This document shows, in pieces, positions 1 through 6,452 of a DNA stretch of 64,000 bases. The DNA comes from Hoylesella buccalis ATCC 35310. GTDB taxonomy: Bacteria; Bacteroidota; Bacteroidia; Bacteroidales; Bacteroidaceae. The notes beneath the pieces were generated by a model. It did no database searches. It saw only the letters and a list, made by a program, of their open reading frames with translations, and was not told the DNA's origin. Location of the stretch: positions 124,001 to 188,000 of the forward strand of contig NZ_ADEG01000039.1 of NCBI RefSeq assembly GCF_000177075.1. The letters run 5' to 3'. Every line of letters begins with the position of its first letter. Position 1 is the first letter of the stretch. A program made the translations under genes and the position numbers.

Positions 1-94
1 TGTCGCCGGAGGCGGCACGGACGTGTGCCGCAATCTCCGCTATCTGTTCCGTCAATGACCGGAAGGCGGAACTTTCCATCGTTATCACTTTCAT
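1..94 (-). CDS. N-terminal fragment of mobile-element helix-turn-helix-type protein (partial)
   Basis: A minus-strand reading frame starts at ATG 94-92 and runs off the left edge of the window (31 codons seen). The N-terminus (MKVITMESSAF, then an amphipathic stretch) is the type found at the start of small DNA-binding or excisionase-like proteins of Bacteroidetes integrative elements. It resembles the start of the divergent gene at 297 (MEIVSIEKKTF). The HTH itself would lie outside the window, so the family assignment is inferred. The two genes share a 200-bp divergent promoter region containing a 15-bp palindrome. Confidence 0.5.
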   Translation of the reverse strand, partial: MKVITMESSAFRSLTEQIAEIAAHVRAASGD

Positions 95-162
95 ATTCAG
101 TCCTTTCTTTTTGTTTCTGCAGCAAAAATCGGCAATAAACAAAAGGGGCTTTAACAACTCAC

Positions 163-177
163 TACGTGACTCACGTA
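163..177. promoter_or_regulatory. 15-bp perfect palindrome between divergent HTH genes
   Basis: TACGTGACTCACGTA has 7-bp arms around one central base. It lies between two divergently oriented small DNA-binding protein genes of the mobile element, so an operator or excisionase site is plausible. Function is inferred from position only. Confidence 0.4.
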
Positions 178-269
178 AGATTTTTACGGAAGATGGCTCC
201 GTAACCCGGTCAAACGGCGCAACAGGCAGCCTTTCAGCGGAAAACGGCACGTGTTCAGGACCGTACCGT

Positions 270-277
270 TACCTTTG
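270..277 (+). promoter_or_regulatory. -7 box TACCTTTG ahead of the 297 gene
   Basis: TACCTTTG matches the Bacteroidota -7 consensus TAnnTTTG and ends 19 bases before the chosen ATG at 297. No clear -33 TTTG is seen. The box supports the downstream start at 297 rather than an upstream in-frame start. Confidence 0.45.
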
Positions 278-296
278 CGGGCAAACCGATAATTGC

Positions 297-596
297 ATGA
301 ATATGGAAATAGTATCTATCGAGAAAAAGACTTTCGAGATGATGGTGGCGGCATTCGGCGCACTCTCGGAGAAGGTCGCCGCCCTGAGGCGCAAAAGCGA
401 CACGAGGCGCATGGAAAGATGGCTCACGGGCGAGGAAGTCTGTAGGCAGTTGAGAATAAGTTCGCGCACGTTGCAGACGCTGCGCGACAGGCGGCTTATC
501 GGCTACTCGCAGATAAACCGCAGGTTTTATTACAAGCCGGAGGAGGTGAAGCGGCTGATACCGCTTATCGGCACGCTCTATCCGCACGGCAGATGA
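297..596 (+). CDS. Helix-turn-helix protein of integrative element (excisionase-like)
   Basis: 99 residues. The N-terminal third is a short amphipathic helix. Residues ~42-90 form a winged HTH of the MerR/excisionase kind (WLTGEEVCRQL then SSRTLQTLRDRRLI then a YYKPEEVKRL wing), the pattern of HTH_17 proteins that accompany tyrosine recombinases in Bacteroidetes conjugative elements, where such proteins act as excision factors or regulators. The ATG at 297 is chosen because the TACCTTTG box lies just upstream and residues before it look non-coding. Together with the next gene it forms a tandem HTH pair. GC content here is visibly higher than in the chromosomal part of the window, consistent with transfer. 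Confidence 0.7.
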   Translation: MNMEIVSIEKKTFEMMVAAFGALSEKVAALRRKSDTRRMERWLTGEEVCRQLRISSRTLQTLRDRRLIGYSQINRRFYYKPEEVKRLIPLIGTLYPHGR

Positions 597-627
597 TTTG
601 ATTTATTCACCCACTGAATCCGAAGTT

Positions 628-933
628 ATGATGAACGAGAACAACGATGTTTTTACGATGGAAGACGAGCCGATAGCCTCTGTGGTGCAGGATATGCGCA
701 AAGGCTCGAAATGGCTGTCCGCCTTTCTGGAAAGTTACCGTCCTCTGCTGGACGGGGAACGTTACCTGACGGACGGCGAGGTGGCGGAACTGCTCCGCGT
801 AAGCCGACGCACATTGCAGGAATACCGCAACAACCGCGTGTTGCCCTTCATACTTTTGGGAGGGAAGGTGCTTTACCCGGAAACGGGGCTGCGTGAAGTG
901 CTGGAAGCAAATTACCGCAAGCCGCTGGAGTGA
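628..933 (+). CDS. Second helix-turn-helix protein of integrative element
   Basis: 101 residues from ATG 628 (an adjacent ATG at 631 is equally possible; a TTG at 598 is less likely). The C-terminal half holds an HTH_17-type domain: YLTDGEVAELLRVSRRT, recognition helix LQEYRNNRV, and a wing ending in VLYPETGLREVL. It follows the 297 gene after 31 bases and is probably co-transcribed. Paired HTH proteins like these sit beside integrase genes in CTnDOT-type elements and control excision. The exact role here is not determinable. Confidence 0.7.
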   Translation: MMNENNDVFTMEDEPIASVVQDMRKGSKWLSAFLESYRPLLDGERYLTDGEVAELLRVSRRTLQEYRNNRVLPFILLGGKVLYPETGLREVLEANYRKPLE

Positions 934-953
934 GCGCGGTTGGCAAGAAAAAA

Positions 954-991
954 GGAAACGGGCGACACTTTTTGTGGTGCTGCCCGTTTCC
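954..991. terminator. Bidirectional terminator between convergent genes
   Basis: Perfect 10-bp inverted repeat GGAAACGGGC (954-963) and GCCCGTTTCC (982-991), preceded by an A-rich run on the left (T run for the minus strand). It lies between the plus-strand HTH gene ending at 933 and the minus-strand gene ending at 1014, so it can stop transcription from both. Confidence 0.75.
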
Positions 992-1013
992 TTGTCTTAT
1001 GTGGTATGCGCAA

Positions 1014-1376
1014 TCAGCAGTACCCGGCTTTTCCGTTCTGTATGAACATCACGTATGCCTGCCGTTTCTCTTTGGCGAGAGCTTTTCCCACCAGCCATGT
1101 GCGGAACAGGTGGGTGTTGTAGGTGTTCAGCCGGAAGGCGACGGGGATGATGATTTCAAGCGCGTACACATCTGCGTACAGTCCGTTTTCAAGTTGCATG
1201 TAGCGGCACACCTCGTAGTCGTTAAGCACGTCCGACTTGCGGATGGCTTTGATGGCGGCGTTCACTGCCGGGACGGTCGTATGGAACAGTCCGGCGATTT
1301 CGGTGGCGGTCATCCACACGTCGTTACCGGTTACGCTGACCGCCTTGTCCTCTATGATGATTATGTCACGTTTCAT
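1014..1376 (-). CDS. RhuM-like DNA-binding-type protein
   Basis: 120 residues starting at ATG 1376. Residues ~18-50 (VWMTATEIAGLFHTTVPAV) form a helix-turn-helix, followed by a YEVCRYMQLENG strand and a VYALEIIIPVAFRLN segment. This layout resembles the N-terminal part of RhuM/virulence-type proteins, where WLTQ..MAELF, then YNLDVIISVGYR, are the corresponding segments. It is shorter than full RhuM proteins (about 330 residues), so only the DNA-binding module is present. It lies 12 bases downstream of the integrase stop in the same direction and is probably co-transcribed with it. Function unknown. Confidence 0.5.
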   Translation of the reverse strand: MKRDIIIIEDKAVSVTGNDVWMTATEIAGLFHTTVPAVNAAIKAIRKSDVLNDYEVCRYMQLENGLYADVYALEIIIPVAFRLNTYNTHLFRTWLVGKALAKEKRQAYVMFIQNGKAGYC

Positions 1377-1388
1377 GGCTTCTCTTTT

Positions 1389-2624
1389 TTAGATGGTGCA
1401 ACCTGCAAATTCCTCAACACTGTTCAACCTTGCGGCAAGGTTCTTCATGTCCTGATTGAGTTTTTCTTTGGTTATCTTCGCGTAAATCTGCGTCGTCTTT
1501 ATGCTCTTGTGTCCGAGCATGGAGCTGACGGTTTCGATAGGTACGCCATTAGAGAGAAATACCGTCGTGGCTGCCGTGTGGCGGCTCTGATGCCACGTGA
1601 TATGCTTGGTGATGCCGCAACGCTTGGCGACGGCACGGATACCGGCAAGGCACGTGTTATAATGCGGGACGGGGAATATCTTGCCGTTCTCGCACAGCCC
1701 ACGGTATTTGCCGATTATGCGGTTGGCGATGTCAAGCAGGCGGATGTTGGACACCACGCCCGTTTTCTGGCGGTTGATGTTTATCCACTCGTGTTCGTCG
1801 AAGTAGGTGCGGATATTCTCTTCCGTGAGGTTGCGCATATCCGAGAACGACAACCCGGTGAAAGCGCAGAACAGGTAGAGGTCACGGTACAGTTCCTGTT
1901 TGGCGTTTTTCAGTTTCCCGTCCATCAGCAGGCGTATTTCCTCTTTGGTCAGAAAACTGCGTGTTGTTTCCTCCTTCTTGATTTCATACTCGCGGAACGG
2001 GTCGCGTGTCAGCCACTCGTTGTTGATGGCGATGAACACCATCGTCCGTAGCGGGCAGACGTACAGCCACACGGTATTGGTGCAGCAGTGTTTGTCCGTG
2101 CGCAGGAACATCTCGAAGTCGGAGATGAAAGCGGGGGTAAGCTCTTTCAGTGCGATGTCCTTCACATGGTAGCGGATGTCGAGGAACTCTTGCAGGTGCT
2201 TGTAAACGATACGGTACTTTTCCAGTGTACCTTTTGCTTTCATGCCTGCTTCCACCTGTTTCTCATAGTCCTCATTGTGACGACGGTACACCTGCATCAG
2301 CGTGTGGTAGCGGTGTTCCAGTCCGAGAAAAGCGTTCTTCACCTTCTCAGCCGTGACGAAGTTGTCACGTTCCATGATTTCCTGATAGTGCCTATTGATG
2401 CGCACCCGCATCTTGTCAAGCATACGGTTCGTTTCGAGTGCCGCCGCGCTTCTGCCTGTGACACGTCCACCTTTGGTGTCCCACAGTTTCGGATCGACTG
2501 TCAGCTTGCAGCTGAACTGCGTCTGGCTGCCGTCCACCGTGATGCGTCCCATGACGGGTACTGTCCCGTCCTTTTTCACTACCTGACGCTTGAGGTAATA
2601 GATTACTGAAAATGTACTCTTCAT
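1389..2624 (-). CDS. int: Tyrosine recombinase (IntDOT-type integrase)
   Basis: 411 residues from ATG 2624. There is an N-terminal arm-binding/SAM-like region, a core-binding domain at ~110-205 and a catalytic domain at ~220-395. Visible catalytic residues: Lys287 (NRQKTG), His345 and Arg348 (HQSRHT), His372 (LGHKS) and nucleophile Tyr381 (QIYAKI). At the first catalytic Arg position the sequence reads FTGLSFSDM, giving Ser259. The published CTnDOT integrase is 411 residues and also carries Ser259 (established knowledge), so this is very probably an IntDOT relative catalysing integration and excision of a conjugative transposon. The gene reads leftward into the element, placing the right element end just beyond it. 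A longer upstream in-frame start exists but lacks support. Confidence 0.92.
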   Translation of the reverse strand: MKSTFSVIYYLKRQVVKKDGTVPVMGRITVDGSQTQFSCKLTVDPKLWDTKGGRVTGRSAAALETNRMLDKMRVRINRHYQEIMERDNFVTAEKVKNAFLGLEHRYHTLMQVYRRHNEDYEKQVEAGMKAKGTLEKYRIVYKHLQEFLDIRYHVKDIALKELTPAFISDFEMFLRTDKHCCTNTVWLYVCPLRTMVFIAINNEWLTRDPFREYEIKKEETTRSFLTKEEIRLLMDGKLKNAKQELYRDLYLFCAFTGLSFSDMRNLTEENIRTYFDEHEWININRQKTGVVSNIRLLDIANRIIGKYRGLCENGKIFPVPHYNTCLAGIRAVAKRCGITKHITWHQSRHTAATTVFLSNGVPIETVSSMLGHKSIKTTQIYAKITKEKLNQDMKNLAARLNSVEEFAGCTI

Positions 2625-2974
2625 CGTCCTTAATTTTTTGGTTTCAAAATTAGTTGGTGAAGAGTCCGGTGTCGGTACGCAAAACGGGGAGGAACGGAGC
2701 AATCTTTTTCCGTAACCGAAATTTTTGCGTGAGTTATCGGTAACTCACTATTCCTTAACGTATTGTTTCGCTATCCGTACCCGTTTGTCGCATTTTCGGG
2801 CATGGTTACGAACAAGTAACGTTGCGGCGTCAGGATTTGGCTTCGGCAGGGATTGTAATGGCTTCACGAATTATCGCCACTTCAACTAAAACCCTTGTAA
2901 CTCAATTCTATCACTATAACTTTCCGCATTTCACTTTTTTGTAGTAACTTTGTGGCAATAAATAACTTGTTTTT
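2625..2974. other. Element right end / attachment region with inverted repeats
   Basis: This 350-bp non-coding stretch separates the integrase from the patatin gene. It holds a perfect 8-bp inverted repeat (2729-2736 and 2741-2748, arms GTGAGTTA/TAACTCAC) and further GTAAC/GTTAC words at 2712-2716, 2805-2809 and 2816-2820 that could be integrase arm-type sites. GC content falls to the host level towards 2880, suggesting that the element-chromosome junction lies in the last 100 bp. The other element end is outside the window, so no direct repeat can be shown. Confidence 0.5.
2944..2953 (+). promoter_or_regulatory. -7 box TAACTTTG, also candidate CTnDOT-type att core
   Basis: GTAACTTTGT contains the promoter box TAACTTTG (2945-2952), 22 bases upstream of the patatin ATG. 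CTnDOT integrases are known to use cores of the form GTAnnTTTGC; the match here is 9 of 10. Use as both promoter and junction is inference. Confidence 0.45.
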
Positions 2975-3817
2975 ATGCATATTGAGAGGAATACAGGACT
3001 GGTGTTGGAAGGTGGCGGCATGCGTGGCGTGTTTACCAGTGGTGTTCTGGATGCTTTCATGAAGCATGGTGTATATTTCCGTTATGTCGTCGCCGTGTCG
3101 GCCGGTGCGTGTAACGGCATGTCGTACATCAGCAGGCAACCGCGCAGGGCGCGCTTGTCTAACATCGACTTTTTGACTCAATATGGTTACATTGGTTGGC
3201 GACATTTACTCAGACAGGGTTGCATCTTTGATCAAGAATTGTTGTACGATAAATTTCCAAACGAATACCTGCCATTCGATTTCGATACGTTTTTTCAGTG
3301 GTCAGCGACCTTCGAAATGGTGACTACCAACTGTCTGACGGGACAAGCGGAATACCTCACGGAGTCGAAAGACCGGCAACGTTCGCTGGACATTGTGCGC
3401 GCTTCGAGCAGTTTGCCGTATGTTAGCAAGATTGTGATGGTAGACGGCATCCCCATGCTCGATGGCGGCATCGTCGACTCTATTCCTGTGATGCGGGCCA
3501 TAGAGACGGGGCATCCGCAGAACGTGGTGATTTTGACGCGCAACAAAGGCTACCGCAGTAAGGAACGCGACCGTAAGATACCTCCTTTTGTTTATAAGAA
3601 ATATCCCCGTCTGCGCGTGGCCTTGAGCCGCCGAGTGGCCGCTTACAACGAGCAACTGGAACTGGTGGAGCGGCTCGAGGAGTTGGGGAAGGTTGTGTGT
3701 ATCAGGCCCCAAAGACCCATGGAGGTGGGACGAATGGAGAAAGATATCGGCCGGCTGGAGCGGTTGTATCAAGAGGGCTTCATGCTGGGCAATGCCTTCT
3801 GCGAAACCCTATTATGA
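2975..3817 (+). CDS. Patatin-like phospholipase (YjjU/RssA type)
   Basis: 280 residues. The patatin fold is shown by the glycine-rich oxyanion motif GGGMRG (residues ~13-18), the nucleophile elbow AVSAG (Ser at about position 43, with Ala in place of the first Gly of GxSxG) and the DGG catalytic-Asp motif (LDGGIVDS, ~165). Family members are serine acyl hydrolases acting on phospholipids or lysophospholipids. There is no signal peptide, so it is cytoplasmic. ATG 2975 follows a TAACTTTG promoter box. It is the first host gene beyond the mobile element and is monocistronic, followed by a repeat-like gap. Confidence 0.85.
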   Translation: MHIERNTGLVLEGGGMRGVFTSGVLDAFMKHGVYFRYVVAVSAGACNGMSYISRQPRRARLSNIDFLTQYGYIGWRHLLRQGCIFDQELLYDKFPNEYLPFDFDTFFQWSATFEMVTTNCLTGQAEYLTESKDRQRSLDIVRASSSLPYVSKIVMVDGIPMLDGGIVDSIPVMRAIETGHPQNVVILTRNKGYRSKERDRKIPPFVYKKYPRLRVALSRRVAAYNEQLELVERLEELGKVVCIRPQRPMEVGRMEKDIGRLERLYQEGFMLGNAFCETLL

Positions 3818-3859
3818 TGCTTTTCTATACCGACTATCGCTTAAGGACGATGGTGACCT

Positions 3860-4000
3860 CGGTAGATTGATTTGATTTGCTGTGGCTTCGAATCGCAAAC
3901 TCATAGACTTTGGCGTCCAATCTCATTGACATTGCCGTGTAAAAGCATTGAGTTTGGCACCCAAAGTCAATGGTTTTGCTGGGAATGTCGCATCTTGTTG
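3860..4000. repeat. Degenerate core fragment of the intergenic repeat family
   Basis: Non-coding, between convergent genes. Words such as AAAAGCATTGAGTTTGG, CCAAAGTCAATGG and CTCATTGACATTGCC resemble the AAAGCATTGC...CATGCTTTTG...CCAAAGTG core of the 400-bp repeats, especially the copy near 48630. Flanking modules are missing. The assignment is tentative. Confidence 0.35.
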
Positions 4001-4012
4001 ATAAACAATATC

Positions 4013-4567
4013 TTATGCTGTTGCTTCAAGATGCTGTTCGTGTGTCGTTTCTTCTTGGATGATGTATTTAGGTGAGGGACCGTACTTGTTGGGCTGGGGT
4101 TTCCCATCCAGCAAGCAAAGCACGAACGTTACCAGACCGGTGACCATGACAACGATTAGCGAGATGATGAAGATGGGGTCGGTGAACATGCCCATGCTGG
4201 CTTCTGGATTGGCATTGACACTCATCAATTCTTCGCCAATGCCTGTTCCATAAATATACAGTGTGTAAACAACTGTTGATGCATAGTTTGCGTAAACCCA
4301 CCATTTGCTGGCACCACGGTCTTGCAATCGGCGCACGGTAATGGCAAGGGCAAGTGATAAGACAGCAAGGTCACAGATGGCGGCAGCCAGTAGTGGCAGG
4401 AAAGCCTTACAGATATTGGTTAGGATGAAATAGCATACCATGTAGGCTAACATAAACCACCAGAAGTCTGAACGACGTGTGCGGCCATGGAAGTCGAAAA
4501 GTCGGTTGCATCCTTTTCTTACAGCTTCCGGAAATGAGGGTTGTGGTTTCTCAATAAATTTAGTCAT
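4013..4567 (-). CDS. DUF805 family inner-membrane protein
   Basis: 184 residues. The start of the domain shows the DUF805 signature (RLFDFHGRTRRSDFWWFML, residues ~22-40), then four hydrophobic segments at about 36-60, 62-85, 100-122 and 130-158, with the conserved cytoplasmic loop motif VRRLQDRG (~82) between helices. DUF805 proteins are small membrane proteins of unknown function. The C-terminus is short and hydrophilic. It lies 33 bases downstream of trmD in the same direction and may be read through from it. Confidence 0.85.
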   Translation of the reverse strand: MTKFIEKPQPSFPEAVRKGCNRLFDFHGRTRRSDFWWFMLAYMVCYFILTNICKAFLPLLAAAICDLAVLSLALAITVRRLQDRGASKWWVYANYASTVVYTLYIYGTGIGEELMSVNANPEASMGMFTDPIFIISLIVVMVTGLVTFVLCLLDGKPQPNKYGPSPKYIIQEETTHEQHLEATA

Positions 4568-4600
4568 AGGTTTTAAAGATAATATAGTTTTAATAGTTTG

Positions 4601-5305
4601 TCAATCATGTATTTGAGGATTGTGGGGCGTGTCTTCCAGCAGGTCGGGGCGCAGCCTGCGGGTGCGTTCCAGGGCCTGTTCCATTTCCCAGTTCTTGATT
4701 TTTGCCTCGTTGCCACTGAGCAATATCTCGGGAACCTTCCATCCTTTGTAGTCGGCCGGGCGTGTGTAGATGGGGGCGGAGAGCATGTTGTCTTGGAACG
4801 AGTCGCTCAGTGCGCTCTGCTCATCGCTGATTACTCCTGGGACAAGGCGTATGATGGCATCGGCCATCACAGCCGCAGCCAGCTCGCCACCCGTTAAGAC
4901 GTAGTCGCCAATGCTAATCTCGCGAGTGATTAGATGGTCGCGAATGCGCTGGTCTATGCCTTTGTAGTGGCCGCAAAGAATGATGATGTTGCCCTTCATG
5001 GATAGGTCGTTGGCCACCTGTTGGTTGAATTGTTCACCGTCGGGCGACGTGAAAATCACCTCATCGTATTCCCTTTCGGCTTTCAAGGCGGTGATACAGC
5101 GGTCAATAGGCTCGCACTGCATCACCATACCGGCAAAGCCTCCGTACGGATAGTCGTCCACGCGTCGCCACTTGTCGGTGGTGTAATCGCGCAAATGGTG
5201 TAGGTGTATCTCGGCTAATCCCTTCTTTTGTGCTCGCAATAGAATGGATTCGTTGACGAATCCCTCGAGCATTTCGGGCAAAACTGTAATGATGTCTATT
5301 CGCAT
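4601..5305 (-). CDS. trmD: tRNA (guanine37-N1)-methyltransferase
   Basis: 234 residues from ATG 5305, in line with TrmD family length. It methylates G37 of tRNAs reading CNN/CGG codons using S-adenosylmethionine and prevents frameshifting. The trefoil-knot SAM site is visible as [12 protein letters not shown] (~108) and [13 protein letters not shown] (~128), plus [12 protein letters not shown] (~50) and [14 protein letters not shown] near the C-terminus. The Asp and Arg of the catalytic region are kept. A TACTTTTG box lies only eight bases upstream of the ATG, implying a very short leader, so the further upstream start is rejected. Confidence 0.95.
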   Translation of the reverse strand: MRIDIITVLPEMLEGFVNESILLRAQKKGLAEIHLHHLRDYTTDKWRRVDDYPYGGFAGMVMQCEPIDRCITALKAEREYDEVIFTSPDGEQFNQQVANDLSMKGNIIILCGHYKGIDQRIRDHLITREISIGDYVLTGGELAAAVMADAIIRLVPGVISDEQSALSDSFQDNMLSAPIYTRPADYKGWKVPEILLSGNEAKIKNWEMEQALERTRRLRPDLLEDTPHNPQIHD

Positions 5306-5312
5306 ATTGTGA

Positions 5313-5320
5313 CAAAAGTA
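5313..5320 (-). promoter_or_regulatory. -7 box TACTTTTG for trmD
   Basis: The minus strand reads TACTTTTG, matching TAnnTTTG, eight bases before the trmD ATG. The resulting transcript would be nearly leaderless. Confidence 0.5.
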
Positions 5321-5552
5321 AGAAAAAAGCGTTAATGTTAATGACACTAATTCCTTAAATAATGTGAAATAAGTGAATGATAGAAAGATTGAAAAGACGT
5401 GAAAAATGTTTTTTCTTCATGTGTTCCATGCGTGCGAACAACCCTTGATTGATGGGATGGAATGGTGCACAGAGGTAATCGTTTGCAGGTGTATTTGCAA
5501 ACAAATGCTATGATTTGTGAAAAAATAGGGCATGAAACTCCATCGGTTTTCG

Positions 5553-5560
5553 TAACTTTG
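5553..5560 (+). promoter_or_regulatory. -7 box TAACTTTG for the DUF5020 gene
   Basis: TAACTTTG followed by CGG, 38 bases before the ATG at 5598. It lies in a 290-bp divergent region with trmD that otherwise shows no gene. Confidence 0.55.
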
Positions 5561-5597
5561 CGGCCGACAATATATCACAAAACACGATTTTATCGAT

Positions 5598-6338
5598 ATG
5601 AAAACAAAAATCATCACCATGCTTTTGGCGGGTCTAAGCCTGTCGGCAGTAGCGCAAAACGTACAGTTTCATTACGATTTAGGCCACAACATCTACAGCG
5701 AGTTGAGTGGGCGTCCGTCGGTAACAACAACCGTGGAAATGTTCAAAGCAGACAAGTGGGGAAGTACTTACATGTTCACTGACCTCGACTACCAGCGTGA
5801 TGGCGTGGCTGGTGCTTATTGGGAGATATCCCGTGAGTTCAATCTGACGCCCAACAAGCAATGGGCCGCACACGTTGAGTATAACGGTGGACTGTCTTCT
5901 AATGAGAAAACTTGGAACGCAACCCGCTTTCAACATGCTGCATTGCTGGGTGGTGCGTGGAATTGGCACAACGACAATTTCTCTAAAACCTTCTCGGTGC
6001 AATTGTTGTATAAGCAGTTTTTCAAGAGTAGGCACATGGGTGCGAAGGCTTTCAGCAGTGTGCAACTCACGGAAGTGTGGGGTGTTAACTTCGCCAATAA
6101 CCTGATGTCGTTCAGCGGATTTTGTGATCTTTGGTACAATTCGAATGTAAACGGTAATTTCATCTTTTTGTCTGAACCTCAGTTGTGGGTCAACCTTAAT
6201 GCCATCAAGGGTTGGGAAGGGGTTAACCTGAGCATCGGTTCAGAAGTGGAACTCAGCAATAATTTCGTTTGGAATGACCATGGAAAGAACAATAAGTTTT
6301 ACGCCATTCCAACTTTAGCTGCAAAGTGGACGTTCTAA
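5598..6338 (+). CDS. DUF5020 family outer-membrane protein (Tsx-like)
   Basis: 246 residues with a clear signal peptide (~1-19, ending SLSAVAQ). The mature part alternates aromatic and polar residues in strands (FHYDLG, STYMFTDLDYQ, WNWHNDN, FSVQLLYKQF) and ends in Phe (AAKWTF), as outer-membrane beta-barrels do. It matches the DUF5020 family, which belongs to the nucleoside-channel (Tsx)-like superfamily. A role as a specific porin is an inference from the family. It is transcribed alone from the TAACTTTG box and converges on ligA. Confidence 0.75.
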   Translation: MKTKIITMLLAGLSLSAVAQNVQFHYDLGHNIYSELSGRPSVTTTVEMFKADKWGSTYMFTDLDYQRDGVAGAYWEISREFNLTPNKQWAAHVEYNGGLSSNEKTWNATRFQHAALLGGAWNWHNDNFSKTFSVQLLYKQFFKSRHMGAKAFSSVQLTEVWGVNFANNLMSFSGFCDLWYNSNVNGNFIFLSEPQLWVNLNAIKGWEGVNLSIGSEVELSNNFVWNDHGKNNKFYAIPTLAAKWTF

Positions 6339-6350
6339 TTGACATCCATT

Positions 6351-6438
6351 ATCCCGCAACATGCGTCCTGTTTGTGCTGATTCATCAAGGTGTTTGACGT
6401 GATGAACCCAGTAGTCAAAGCGACGGATGTTGCGGGAT
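6351..6438. terminator. Long nested stem-loop between convergent genes
   Basis: Outer arms ATCCCGCAACATGCGTC (6351-6367) and GACGGATGTTGCGGGAT (6422-6438) pair at 16 of 17 positions. An inner pair TTCATCA (6381-6387) and TGATGAA (6400-6406) is nested inside. It fills the gap between the DUF5020 gene and ligA, which converge. A bidirectional terminator is likely, although the stem is unusually long and lacks a strong T run on the plus strand. Confidence 0.55.
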
Positions 6439-6452
6439 GAAAAAGAAAAAAC

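Noticed and set aside
930..2051. A 373-codon open frame on the plus strand opposite the RhuM-like and integrase genes.
   Set aside because: It is antisense to the integrase, whose catalytic residues are clearly conserved. Its translation is Val/His-rich with no recognisable domain, typical of an antisense shadow in GC-rich DNA.
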